Part shown: piece by piece, positions 35,991 through 44,709 of the stretch | Numbering within the stretch: the stretch's first letter is position 1 | How the letters are laid out: every line of letters starts with the position of its first letter | Origin: Pseudomonas piscis | GTDB taxonomy: Bacteria > Pseudomonadota > Gammaproteobacteria > Pseudomonadales > Pseudomonadaceae | DNA length: 64,000 nucleotides | Reading direction: 5' to 3' | Assembly (NCBI RefSeq): GCF_009380155.1 | Contig: NZ_WHUV01000001.1 | Coordinates: 1,612,001-1,676,000, forward strand | The notes under the pieces: model-generated | Told to the model about the DNA's origin: nothing | Databases searched by the model: none | The model's input: the letters and a program-made list of their open reading frames with translations, nothing else | Made by a program: the position numbers and the translations under genes

Positions 35991-36566
35991 TCAGCCCAGC
36001 AGTTCCTGCATGGCGATGATCTGCTCCGCCACCTGGATCAGCTTCTGCTGCCGGCTCATGGCCTGGCGGCGCATCAGGGTGTAAGCCTGCTCCTCGTCGC
36101 AGGCCTTCATCTTCATCAGTAGCCCTTTGGCCAGTTCGATGCGCTTGCGCTCCGCCAGTTGCTGGTCCCGGGCCTGCAACTGGGCGCGCAGGGCCTGGTC
36201 GCTCTCGAAGCGGGCCATGGCCACATCGAGGATCGGTTGCAGGCGCTGGACCTGGATGCCTTCGACTATGTAGGCGCTGACCCCGGATTTGATCGCCTGG
36301 CGCATCACGCCCGGGTCGTGCTCGTCGGTGAACATCACGATGGGCCGGGGCTGGTCGCGGCTGACCAGCACCACTTGCTCCATGACGTCGCGCCCCGGTG
36401 ACTCGGTATCGATCAGGATCACGTCCGGACGCACCGCTTCGACGCGTCCGGGCAGGTCGATGGTCAGGCCGGATTCGTCGATGACTTCGAAGCCGGCCTC
36501 GCTGAGGGCCGCCTTGAGCCGCCCGACTTTCTTCGCGGTGTCGTTGATCAGCAAGATTCGCAGCAT
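35991..36566 (-). CDS. nasT: ANTAR-domain nitrate antiterminator NasT
   Basis: 191-aa protein with a pseudo-receiver domain (residues 1-120, LRILLINDTAKKVGRLKAAL) and a C-terminal ANTAR RNA-binding domain (about 130-190, IELAKGLLMKMKACDEEQAYTLMRRQAMSRQQKLIQVAEQII). In this system NasS holds NasT without nitrate, and nitrate frees NasT to bind leader RNA and prevent termination. The expected targets are the hexaloop hairpins in the nirB and narK leaders. It starts 15 bp after nasS. The receiver is unlikely to use phosphorylation if it works like other NasT proteins. Confidence 0.95.
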   Translation of the reverse strand: MLRILLINDTAKKVGRLKAALSEAGFEVIDESGLTIDLPGRVEAVRPDVILIDTESPGRDVMEQVVLVSRDQPRPIVMFTDEHDPGVMRQAIKSGVSAYIVEGIQVQRLQPILDVAMARFESDQALRAQLQARDQQLAERKRIELAKGLLMKMKACDEEQAYTLMRRQAMSRQQKLIQVAEQIIAMQELLG

Positions 36567-36581
36567 GTTCGCAGGCTCCGC

Positions 36582-37790
36582 TCAGTGCCGGGCGCAGAGG
36601 GCTGGGGTGTCGTTCAGGGCGTGCAGGTGGAAGCTGCGGGCATAGGCGGCCGGTTGTGAGCCGTCCCAGACCTTGCCATCGATCAACTGGCTGCTGCGCA
36701 TCTGCGGGCCGCAGGCGATGCCCAGGGCTGTCGCTGCTTCGCGGTAGAGCTGCACTTGCTGTACCTGGCGTGCCACGGCCAGGTAGTCCGGGTCTTCGCG
36801 CAGCAGGCCCCAGCGGCGGAACTGGGTCATGAACCACATGCCGTCTGATAGATAGGGCTGGTTCACCGCGCCATGCTGGTGAAAGCGCAGGGCATGGGGA
36901 TCCTGCCAGCGATGGCCGAGGCCGTCGGCGTAGTCGCCCAGCAGTCGTGGTTCGATGCAGGCAAGCGGCGCGTCGAGGTAGTCGCTGGCGCTCAGTAGCC
37001 GGGCGGTGCCTCGACGGTTCTCCAGGCTTTGCTCGATGAAGCGGCTGGCCTCCAAGACGGCCATCACCAGGGCTCGGGCGGTGTTGGGGTAGTGCTCGGC
37101 GAAGGTTCGGGTGCAGCCCAGGACCTTTTCCGGATGATCCGGCCAGATCGCCTGGCTGGTGGCCAGGGTGAAGCCCAGGTCTTGCTGCACCGCGCTGGCG
37201 CTCCAGGGTTCGCCGACGCAGAAGCCGTCGATGCGCCCTGCCTGCAGGTGGGCCACCATCTGCGGCGGCGGTACCACCACGCTGTCCACGTCCTGCAGCG
37301 GATGGATGCCCTGGCTGGCCAGCCAGTAGTACAGCCACAGGGCGTGGGTGCCGGTGGGAAAGGTCTGGGCGAAAGTCAGGCGCGCCCGGCTTTGGTGCAC
37401 ATGGCGCTCCAGTGCTTCAGGGCTGGTCACCTCGAGGGCTTGCAGCCCCGGCGACAGGTTGATGCTCTGGCCGTTCTGGTTCAGGCCCATGAGTACCGCC
37501 ATGGGGCAGGGGCTGGTACCGCCGATGCCCAGGTGCACGGCGTAGACCAGGCCGTACAGGCTGTGGGCGGCGTCCAGTTCGCCGCTTACCAGTTTGTCCC
37601 GCAGGCTGGACCAGGAGCTCTGGCGCTTGAGGTTCAGGGTCAGGCCGTGGGGCTGGGCGAACCCCTGGGTGGCGGCGACTACCAGCGATGCGCAATCGGT
37701 CAGGGCCATGAAGCCCAGGTCCAGTTCGGGCTTTTCCGGGGCATCGCTACCGTTGACCCAGGCCAGCGCTGGGCGAAGGTGTTCAGTCAT
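36582..37790 (-). CDS. nasS: Nitrate-binding sensor NasS (NrtA-like, cytoplasmic)
   Basis: 402-aa periplasmic-binding-protein-like fold of the NrtA/NasS family ([68 protein letters not shown]). There is no signal peptide or lipobox, so it stays in the cytoplasm, as expected for the sensor that binds nitrate and controls NasT rather than a transporter component. I chose the ATG at 37788-37790. The frame is open upstream but only the shorter protein matches the family. First gene of the nasS-nasT unit, with a sigma-54-like promoter upstream. Confidence 0.92.
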   Translation of the reverse strand: MTEHLRPALAWVNGSDAPEKPELDLGFMALTDCASLVVAATQGFAQPHGLTLNLKRQSSWSSLRDKLVSGELDAAHSLYGLVYAVHLGIGGTSPCPMAVLMGLNQNGQSINLSPGLQALEVTSPEALERHVHQSRARLTFAQTFPTGTHALWLYYWLASQGIHPLQDVDSVVVPPPQMVAHLQAGRIDGFCVGEPWSASAVQQDLGFTLATSQAIWPDHPEKVLGCTRTFAEHYPNTARALVMAVLEASRFIEQSLENRRGTARLLSASDYLDAPLACIEPRLLGDYADGLGHRWQDPHALRFHQHGAVNQPYLSDGMWFMTQFRRWGLLREDPDYLAVARQVQQVQLYREAATALGIACGPQMRSSQLIDGKVWDGSQPAAYARSFHLHALNDTPALCARH

Positions 37791-37847
37791 GGGGCTACCT
37801 TGCGTGAAGGACCTGGCCTTGGCCCGGGAGGATGGCGAAGCAGCAGG

Positions 37848-37863
37848 TGCAAGGCATATGCCA
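37848..37863 (-). promoter_or_regulatory. Sigma-54 promoter of nasS-nasT
   Basis: The minus strand reads TGGCATATGCCTTGCA, matching TGGCAC-N5-TTGCA with one change. The predicted start near 37837 leaves a 47-nt leader before nasS. It lies back to back with the pyrD -10. Confidence 0.6.
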
Positions 37864-37913
37864 GCGCTGGTCGGATTTGCCGATGCGCCTCGCCTGTGGG
37901 GCCCGGGCCCGGC

Positions 37914-37919
37914 TATAAT
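37914..37919 (+). promoter_or_regulatory. Consensus -10 (TATAAT) of pyrD
   Basis: Perfect TATAAT 40 bp before the pyrD ATG. No good -35 is visible at 16-18 bp, so the call is partial. Confidence 0.4.
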
Positions 37920-37958
37920 CGCTGCCCCATTTCGCTGTCCACCGAGTCCATCGCGCCC

Positions 37959-38978
37959 ATGTATAACCTGGCCCGCCAGCTGCTGTTCAAACTCTCCCCG
38001 GAAACCTCCCACGATCTGTCCCTGGACCTGATCGGCGCGGGCGGGCGTCTGGGCCTCAACGGCTTGCTGTGCAAGGCTCCGGCATCAAAGCCGGTGACGG
38101 TCATGGGCCTGGAGTTCGCCAACCCGGTGGGGCTGGCCGCCGGCCTGGACAAGAACGGCGCGGCCATCGATGGCTTCTCCCAGCTGGGTTTCGGTTTCGT
38201 CGAGATCGGCACCGTCACCCCGCGCCCGCAGCCAGGCAACCCCAAGCCACGGATCTTCCGCCTGCCGGAGGCCGAGGGCATCATCAACCGCATGGGTTTC
38301 AACAACCTGGGGGTCGATAACCTGCTGGCGCGGGTCTCCGCCGCCAAGTACCGGGGCGTGCTGGGGATCAACATCGGCAAGAACTTCGATACCCCGGTGG
38401 AGCGGGCGGTGGACGACTACCTGATCTGCCTGGACAAGGTCTATTCCCGGGCCAGCTACATCACGGTCAACGTCAGCTCACCCAACACTCCGGGCCTGCG
38501 CAGCCTGCAATTCGGCGAGTCCCTCAAGCAGCTGTTGGCCGCCCTGGGCCGGCGCCAGGAGGAATTGACCGCGATCCATGGCAAGCGTGTGCCGCTGGCG
38601 ATCAAGGTCGCTCCGGACATGAGCGATGAAGAAACCGTGGAAGTGGCCCGTGCCCTGCTGGAGGCGGGCATGGATGCGGTGATCGCCACCAACACCACCC
38701 TCAGCCGTGAAGGCGTCGAAGGCCTGGAGCATTGCGACGAGGCCGGTGGCCTGTCCGGTGCGCCGGTGCGGGAGAAGAGCACCCATACGGTCAAGGTCCT
38801 GGCTTCCGAGCTGGCCGGTCGCCTGCCGATCATCGCGGTGGGCGGCATCACCGAAGGCAAGCATGCAGCCGAGAAAATCGCCGCCGGCGCGAGCCTGGTG
38901 CAGCTGTATTCGGGGTTCATCTATAAAGGACCGGCGCTGATTCGCGAATCGGTGGATGCCATCGCGGCGATGGGCTGA
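37959..38978 (+). CDS. pyrD: Dihydroorotate dehydrogenase (quinone), class 2
   Basis: 339-aa membrane-associated enzyme oxidising dihydroorotate to orotate with ubiquinone in pyrimidine synthesis. The N-terminal amphipathic helix ([20 protein letters not shown]) is the class 2 membrane and quinone-binding extension. FMN and substrate motifs are [13 protein letters not shown] (about residues 54-66), [10 protein letters not shown] (about 108-117) and [14 protein letters not shown] with the catalytic Ser region. The ATG at 37959 has the conserved start. The same frame is open far upstream but opposes nasS. Confidence 0.95.
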   Translation: MYNLARQLLFKLSPETSHDLSLDLIGAGGRLGLNGLLCKAPASKPVTVMGLEFANPVGLAAGLDKNGAAIDGFSQLGFGFVEIGTVTPRPQPGNPKPRIFRLPEAEGIINRMGFNNLGVDNLLARVSAAKYRGVLGINIGKNFDTPVERAVDDYLICLDKVYSRASYITVNVSSPNTPGLRSLQFGESLKQLLAALGRRQEELTAIHGKRVPLAIKVAPDMSDEETVEVARALLEAGMDAVIATNTTLSREGVEGLEHCDEAGGLSGAPVREKSTHTVKVLASELAGRLPIIAVGGITEGKHAAEKIAAGASLVQLYSGFIYKGPALIRESVDAIAAMG

Positions 38979-39006
38979 GGCATCGGCGGACTTTTGCGGC
39001 GGCAAT

Positions 39007-39030
39007 AAAAAGGGCTCCTTGAAGGAGCCC
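39007..39030 (-). terminator. Terminator of rmf (minus strand)
   Basis: Stem GGGCTCC (39012-39018) and GGAGCCC (39024-39030). On the minus strand it is followed by a T-run (39007-39011 reads AAAAA on the + strand). It lies 85 bp beyond the rmf stop. On the + strand there is no T-run, so pyrD probably uses only the hairpin. Confidence 0.7.
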
Positions 39031-39114
39031 CTGGGCCGAAGCCCGCCGCCCGGATGGGGCGCGCGTGGTTAAATCGTCATCTATTCAAGTTTTAGGTGTC
39101 GGAATGTGCCCTGA

Positions 39115-39330
39115 TCAGCCGACAGCGCGAAGTTCGTTGAGTCTGTGTATACCCGCAGTGCCTGTCATACCGTCCCAGTTGTCGCCGCGTCCTTCGCGCC
39201 AGCCGTTGATCCAGGCTTGGCGTACCGACGGTAGAGTAAATGGGCAAAGCTCACGGGACTTGCCATTAACGCCATACTGATATCCGCGTAAAAACGCTCT
39301 TTCCAACGGATCACGCTTTAGTCTTCTCAT
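39115..39330 (-). CDS. rmf: Ribosome modulation factor Rmf
   Basis: 71-aa basic protein MRRLKRDPLERAFLRGYQYG, a clear Rmf. In stationary phase it binds 70S ribosomes and helps them pair into inactive 100S dimers. The segment SRELCPFTLPSVRQAWINGWREGRGDNWDGMTG is the family core. ATG at 39328-39330 with a GAGGGAAA ribosome-binding site. It lies between pyrD and rlmL, as in other Pseudomonas, and has its own terminator. Expression should depend on growth phase. Confidence 0.95.
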   Translation of the reverse strand: MRRLKRDPLERAFLRGYQYGVNGKSRELCPFTLPSVRQAWINGWREGRGDNWDGMTGTAGIHRLNELRAVG

Positions 39331-39873
39331 AGGGTGTTTCCCTCACTTGTTGACTGTATATGTCCCGTCGACCTTCGTTGAGGTCGGGCAGATCGGTTCT
39401 GCCGTTGGTGCTCGCTGCCGGCGTCGCGAGCCTTGATGTCGACGCCGTTGCGGCGCCAACCTGTGTTGAGTTCTAACCAATAGGTCACAGCAAGTGAATG
39501 ATCGTTTTGTCATAAGAACGTAACCATAATGCTGTCCAGGCCATAAGCCAGAGCGGTTTTTGCACGGTCTCCTTGGAGCAAAGCCTGCTGTGATCAGGCC
39601 TCTACTAGATGATGAGGTTAATGCTTTAGTGAGAATGTCGAACGGTTGCACTCAACTACTATTCGACGAAGGGTAGACTTATGTCATTTTGTTGCCCTGA
39701 CTTTTCATCTGCCCCGGCCTCTAAGCTCTTTTGTCCTGCAAGAAAGCCTGCCCGCCGGGGTGGGACGGCACGTTGCGTGCCACACGAGCGCTCTTGAAGA
39801 AAAGCGCTTGATTAAAAACCGAGCGGGCGATGCGTTGCCCGTTCACTTATTTGCCTAAGGCCCTGGTATTTCC
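39331..39873. other. 543-bp intergenic region between divergent rmf and rlmL
   Basis: No credible protein gene. Two short open frames here lack ribosome-binding sites and family resemblance. The part near rmf has lower GC than its surroundings and must hold the rmf promoter, and the part near 39840 the rlmL promoter. I could not pick convincing boxes for either. A weak hairpin GGGC-N-GCCC lies near 39823-39843. A small RNA cannot be excluded from sequence alone. Confidence 0.4.
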
Positions 39874-42135
39874 ATGTCGGATCGTTACGAACTCTTCCTC
39901 ACCTGTCCCAAAGGCCTAGAAGGCCTGCTGATCGAGGAAGCCACCGGGCTTGGCCTTGAACAAGCGCGCGAACACACCTCCGCCGTGCGCGGCATGGGCG
40001 ACATGGAGACGGCTTATCGCCTGTGCCTGTGGTCGCGCCTGGCCAACCGGGTCTTGCTGGTCCTCAAGCGCTTCCCGATGAAGAACGCCGACGACCTGTA
40101 CCAGGGCGTGCTGGATGTCGACTGGCAGGACCACATGCTGGCCGACGGTACCCTGGCGGTGGAGTTCAGCGGGCATGGCTCGGGCATCGACAACACCCAT
40201 TTCGGCGCCTTGAAGGTCAAGGATGCCATCGTCGACAAGCTGCGGACCCCAACCGGCGAGCGTCCCTCGGTGGACAAGCTCAACCCGGACCTGCGCATCC
40301 ATCTGCGCCTGGATCGTGGCGAAGCCATCCTCTCCCTGGACCTCTCCGGCCACAGCCTGCACCAGCGTGGCTATCGCTTGCAGCAGGGCGCCGCGCCACT
40401 CAAGGAAAACCTCGCCGCGGCGGTGCTGATCCGCGCCGGCTGGCCGCGTATCGCGGCTGAAGGCGGGGCTCTGGCCGACCCGATGTGCGGTGTCGGGACC
40501 TTCCTGGTGGAGGCCGCGATGATCGCCGCCGACATCGCCCCCAACCTCAAGCGCGAGCGCTGGGGCTTCACCGCCTGGCAGGGACATGTGCCGGCGCTGT
40601 GGCGCAAGCTGCACGACGAGGCCCAGGCCCGTGCCCAGGCCGGGTTGGCCCGGCCGCCGCTGTGGATCCGTGGCTACGAAGCCGATCCGCGCCTGATCCA
40701 GCCGGGCCGCAACAACGTCGAGCGTGCCGGCTTGAGCGACTGGATCAAGATCTACCAGGGCGAGGTGGCGACCTTCGAGCCGCGCCCGGACCAGAACCAG
40801 AAGGGCCTGGTGATCAGCAACCCGCCCTACGGCGAGCGCCTGGGGGACGAAGCAAGCCTGCTGTACCTCTACCAGAATCTTGGCGAGCGCCTGCGCCAGG
40901 CCTGCCTGAACTGGGAGGCGGCGGTCTTCACCGGCGCCCCGGAGCTGGGCAAGCGCATGGGCATCCGCAGCCACAAGCAATACTCGTTCTGGAACGGTGC
41001 CCTGCCTTGCAAGTTGCTGTTGATCAAGGTGCAGCCGGACCAGTTCGTCACTGGCGAGCGCCGGACCCCCGAGCAACGCCAGCTGGAACGCGAGCAGGCC
41101 CAGGCCGCGCCTGAGCCGGTCGAGCGCCAGTACAACAAGAACGGCAACCCGATCAAGCCTGCTCCAGCCCCGGCCCCGGTGGTGGAGCAGGCGCGCTTGA
41201 GCGAAGGTGGGCAGATGTTCGCCAACCGCCTGCAGAAGAACCTCAAGCAACTGGGCAAGTGGGCCAAGCGCGAGGGTGTGGAGTGCTACCGGGTCTACGA
41301 TGCCGACATGCCCGAATACTCCCTGGCCATCGACCTGTACCAGGATTGGGTGCATGTGCAGGAATACGCGGCGCCCAAGTCGGTGGATCCGGAGAAGGCC
41401 CAGGCGCGGCTGTTCGATGCCCTGGCGGCGATCCCCCAGGCACTCGACGTCGACAAGAGCCGTGTGCTGATCAAGCGCCGTGAGCGCCAGAGCGGCACCC
41501 GCCAGTACGAGCGCCAGGGGGCCCAGGGGCAGTTCACCGAGGTCCGCGAAGGCGGGGTCAAGCTGCTGGTGAACCTCACCGACTACCTGGATACCGGGCT
41601 GTTCCTGGACCACCGGCCGATGCGCATGCGCATCCAGAAGGAAGCGGCGGGCAAGCGTTTCCTCAACCTGTTCTGCTACACCGCTACCGCCAGCGTGCAT
41701 GCGGCCAAGGGCGGGGCGCGCAGCACCACCAGCGTCGACCTGTCGAAAACCTACCTGGACTGGGCGCGGCGCAACTTCTCGCTCAATGGCTTCTCCGACA
41801 AGAACCGCCTGGAGCAGGGCGATGTGATGGCCTGGCTGGAAACCTGCCGCGACGAGTTCGACCTGATCTTCATCGACCCGCCGACCTTCTCCAACTCCAA
41901 GCGCATGGAAGGGGTGTTCGACGTACAGCGCGACCACGTGCAGTTGCTCGACCTGGCCCTGGCGCGCCTGGCTCCTGGCGGCGTGCTGTATTTCTCCAAC
42001 AACTTCCGCAAGTTCCAGCTGGATGAGAATCTCGTTGCGCGCTACCAGGTCGAGGAGATCACCGCGAGCACCATCGACCCGGACTTCGCCCGTAACGGCA
42101 AGATCCACCGCGCCTGGAAAATCAGCGTCCGCTGA
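39874..42135 (+). CDS. rlmL: 23S rRNA methyltransferase RlmL/RlmK fusion (m2G2445, m7G2069)
   Basis: 753-aa fused enzyme. The N-terminal half holds a THUMP domain (about residues 45-155) and the m2G2445 methyltransferase, with DPMCGVGTFLVEAAMIA and the catalytic motif NPPYGERLGDE. The C-terminal half is the m7G2069 methyltransferase (LFLDHRPMRMRIQKEAAGKRFLNLFCYTATASVHAAKGGA and IDPPTFSNSKRM). The two are joined by a charged Ala/Pro-rich linker (about 395-440). The fusion is normal in gamma-proteobacteria. ATG at 39874. It acts on unfolded 23S rRNA during ribosome assembly. Confidence 0.95.
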   Translation: MSDRYELFLTCPKGLEGLLIEEATGLGLEQAREHTSAVRGMGDMETAYRLCLWSRLANRVLLVLKRFPMKNADDLYQGVLDVDWQDHMLADGTLAVEFSGHGSGIDNTHFGALKVKDAIVDKLRTPTGERPSVDKLNPDLRIHLRLDRGEAILSLDLSGHSLHQRGYRLQQGAAPLKENLAAAVLIRAGWPRIAAEGGALADPMCGVGTFLVEAAMIAADIAPNLKRERWGFTAWQGHVPALWRKLHDEAQARAQAGLARPPLWIRGYEADPRLIQPGRNNVERAGLSDWIKIYQGEVATFEPRPDQNQKGLVISNPPYGERLGDEASLLYLYQNLGERLRQACLNWEAAVFTGAPELGKRMGIRSHKQYSFWNGALPCKLLLIKVQPDQFVTGERRTPEQRQLEREQAQAAPEPVERQYNKNGNPIKPAPAPAPVVEQARLSEGGQMFANRLQKNLKQLGKWAKREGVECYRVYDADMPEYSLAIDLYQDWVHVQEYAAPKSVDPEKAQARLFDALAAIPQALDVDKSRVLIKRRERQSGTRQYERQGAQGQFTEVREGGVKLLVNLTDYLDTGLFLDHRPMRMRIQKEAAGKRFLNLFCYTATASVHAAKGGARSTTSVDLSKTYLDWARRNFSLNGFSDKNRLEQGDVMAWLETCRDEFDLIFIDPPTFSNSKRMEGVFDVQRDHVQLLDLALARLAPGGVLYFSNNFRKFQLDENLVARYQVEEITASTIDPDFARNGKIHRAWKISVR

Positions 42136-42270
42136 AGACCGGACAAGCCGCCGAGGCCTGAATTTCCAGGCTTCGGAATGGCTTGATACTGGTCAAATTA
42201 ATGGCTAATGGCTATAACTCACAGCAAGTCCGAATGACACCCAAACTCGCTGGCGTGATGAGTTCTACTT

Positions 42271-44670
42271 ATGCCGTTGCATGTGGTACGCCCGAAAATC
42301 CTGGGTTTCATCAGTGAAGAAGTTTCTGCCTGGCTGGTGGCCCTGTTGGTGCTGCTGGCCGGCGGCATCCTGACCGGCCTGCTGGCCTGGTCCACCTACA
42401 ACCTCAACAAGCAGCAGTTGCGCCAGCGCTTCCAGTTGCTGGCCAGCGAGCGCTACAGCCGCATCGAGGAACGCTTCCAGGACCAGGAGCAACGCCTGGA
42501 TGGCCTGCGGCGTTTCTTCGTCAATTCCGACCTGGTGAGTCGCCAGGATTTCGATGGTTATGCCAAGCCCTTGTTGCGTCGTACCCAGGCCTATGCCTGG
42601 GCGCCGCTGATCAGTCGTGCCCGGCGCCCGGCCTTCGAGCAGGAGGTGCGCGACCAGGGCGTGGCAGGGTTCTCTATCCTGCAACTCAATGGCGCCGGGC
42701 AGATGGAGCCGGCCGGCGAGCGCGAGGACTATGCCCCGGTGTTGTACAGCCAGACCCAGAGCCCCATGGGTTCGCCCCTGGGCTACGACCTGCTGGCCCA
42801 GCCCCTGCGCCGGGCCACCCTGGAGCGGGCGCGGGAGCTGGATGGCATGGCGGTGTCGGCGCCAGTGCACCTGGTGGCGGTCGACCCGGCCTATGCCCGT
42901 GGCGTGGTCCTGGCGGCCCCGGTCCGGCGTGCTGTGCATGGCGGCCAACAGCAGTCGCGGCCTGACGGCTACGTATTGGCGGTGATCAGCCTGCGGCAGT
43001 TGGTGGCCGAAGGGTTGTCGGTGCCGGCCAGCGACAATCTCTCGGTGCGCATCCTCGACCTGTCCAGCGAAGGCCGGCACGAGGTGCTCTATGAATCGAA
43101 CAACCCGCCGATCAACGGGTACCTGAATGCCAGCCGCCTGCTGCGCCTGGCGGACCGCGATTACCAGGTGGAGATCCGGCCGGGAGCGGCCTTCCTGCAT
43201 GCCAACCATTTTTCCCTGGCCAGCCTGGTGATCCTCGGCGGGCTCTTGAGCCTGTTGCTCAGCGCCTTGCTCTACGTGCTGGTCAGCCAGCGCCAGCGGG
43301 CCCTGACCCTGGTGGAGCAGCGCACCGCCGAACTGCGTAGTCGCGAGCACGAACTGCGCGGGACCCACAGCCAGCTGCGCAGCGTGCTCAACGCCGCGAC
43401 CCAGGTGGCGATCATCGCCACCGACCTGCGCGGGATCATCACCACCTTCAACGCCGGGGCCGAGCAGATGCTCGGCTACAGCAGCAGCGAAGTGGTGGGG
43501 CTGTTGACCCTGGAGAGCCTGCATTTGCCCAAGGAGCTGGAGAGCTGGGCCCAGAGCCTCAGCCAGCGCTATGGCAAGCCGATCCCGATGTCCCAGGCGA
43601 TGCTGGTGGAAGAGGGCATGGCGGGCGGCCACGAAGCCCGGGAGTGGACCCTGGTGCGCCGGGATGGCAGCCACCTGCCGGTGAACATGCTGGCGACCCC
43701 GGTACTCGACGACCAGGGTTTGTGGATCGGCCACCTGGCGATCTGCATCGACATCACCGAGCGCAAGCGCGTGCACGAGGCCCTGGCCGCCCGTGACCGC
43801 TTGCTCAAGCGGCTCAGCGCCCATGTTCCTGGCGGCATCTACCAGTTCAAGATCGACGCCGACGGGCACATGAGCTTCACCTATGCCAGTGATGGCATGC
43901 GGGAGATCTACGAGATCGATCCGCTGCTACTGCAAGAGGATGCCGCGCCGGTGTTCGAACGCATTCATCCCGAGGACCTGGAACGGATAAGCCAGTCGAT
44001 CCAGGTGTCGGCGCAGCACCTGAGCCCTTGGCGCGAGGAATACCGGGTCTGCCTGCCGGAGCGAGGCCTGCGCTGGATGCGCGGCGCGGCCAGCCCGGAA
44101 AGCCTGCCTGGCGGCGGGGTGCTATGGCACGGCTACATCTCGGATATTTCCGATCTCAAGCGGGTCGAGGAAGAGTTGCGCGCGCTGTCGGTCACCGACG
44201 CCCTGACCGGCATCCACAACCGGCGCTATTTCCAGGAGCAGCTGCAACATGAGATGCAGCGCCTGGAGCGCAGCGGCGGGGAGATGGCGGTGATCATGCT
44301 GGACATCGACCACTTCAAGCGGATCAACGACCGCTACGGCCATGCCGTGGGCGACCAGGTGCTGCGCGGCGTGTGCCAGCGCATCAGCCGGCGCTTGCGC
44401 CGCACCGATGTGTTCTGCCGCCTGGGGGGCGAGGAATTCATGCTCCTGTGCCCGGACACCAATGGCCAGCAGGCGCAGGTTTTGGCCCAGGAGCTGTGGC
44501 AGGGTTTGCGCAGTGCGCCGATCGAGCCGGTGGGCAGGGTCACCGCCAGCTTCGGCATTGCCAGCTGGCGGGTGGGCGAGGGAGCGGATGGCTTGTTGCT
44601 GCGGGCCGACTCCGGCGTCTATGCCGCCAAGCAGGCCGGGCGCGACCGGGTACAGCCGGAGCAGGCGTGA
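42271..44670 (+). CDS. Diguanylate cyclase with CHASE sensor and PAS domains
   Basis: 799-aa inner-membrane signalling protein that should make cyclic di-GMP. Membrane segment 1 is at residues 20-42 (AWLVALLVLLAGGILTGLLAW). A periplasmic CHASE-type domain follows (about 60-300, RFFVNSDLVSRQDFDGYAKPLLRRTQAYAWAPLI), then segment 2 (about 316-338). Two PAS/PAC units span about 368-500 and 512-625, and a GGDEF domain about 635-795. The active site is GGEEF (719-723), intact, and an RxxD inhibition site (RRTD, 710-713) suggests product feedback. No EAL domain. ATG at 42271. Input signal unknown. Confidence 0.92.
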   Translation: MPLHVVRPKILGFISEEVSAWLVALLVLLAGGILTGLLAWSTYNLNKQQLRQRFQLLASERYSRIEERFQDQEQRLDGLRRFFVNSDLVSRQDFDGYAKPLLRRTQAYAWAPLISRARRPAFEQEVRDQGVAGFSILQLNGAGQMEPAGEREDYAPVLYSQTQSPMGSPLGYDLLAQPLRRATLERARELDGMAVSAPVHLVAVDPAYARGVVLAAPVRRAVHGGQQQSRPDGYVLAVISLRQLVAEGLSVPASDNLSVRILDLSSEGRHEVLYESNNPPINGYLNASRLLRLADRDYQVEIRPGAAFLHANHFSLASLVILGGLLSLLLSALLYVLVSQRQRALTLVEQRTAELRSREHELRGTHSQLRSVLNAATQVAIIATDLRGIITTFNAGAEQMLGYSSSEVVGLLTLESLHLPKELESWAQSLSQRYGKPIPMSQAMLVEEGMAGGHEAREWTLVRRDGSHLPVNMLATPVLDDQGLWIGHLAICIDITERKRVHEALAARDRLLKRLSAHVPGGIYQFKIDADGHMSFTYASDGMREIYEIDPLLLQEDAAPVFERIHPEDLERISQSIQVSAQHLSPWREEYRVCLPERGLRWMRGAASPESLPGGGVLWHGYISDISDLKRVEEELRALSVTDALTGIHNRRYFQEQLQHEMQRLERSGGEMAVIMLDIDHFKRINDRYGHAVGDQVLRGVCQRISRRLRRTDVFCRLGGEEFMLLCPDTNGQQAQVLAQELWQGLRSAPIEPVGRVTASFGIASWRVGEGADGLLLRADSGVYAAKQAGRDRVQPEQA

Positions 44671-44673
44671 ACG

Positions 44674-44701
44674 GCAGCGGCGGCGGATGCGCCGCCGCTG
44701 C
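44674..44701. terminator. Hairpin between the convergent diguanylate cyclase and dacB genes
   Basis: Perfect stem GCAGCGGCGGCG (44674-44685) and CGCCGCCGCTGC (44690-44701) around GATG, 3 bp after one stop and 8 bp before the other. No U-tract; a bidirectional barrier is the likely role. Confidence 0.5.
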
Positions 44702-44709
44702 AACTGGGC

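Noticed and set aside
39343-39858. Two short open frames (about 102 and 70 codons) between rmf and rlmL
   Set aside because: No ribosome-binding sites, no family resemblance, poor codon use; treated as intergenic.
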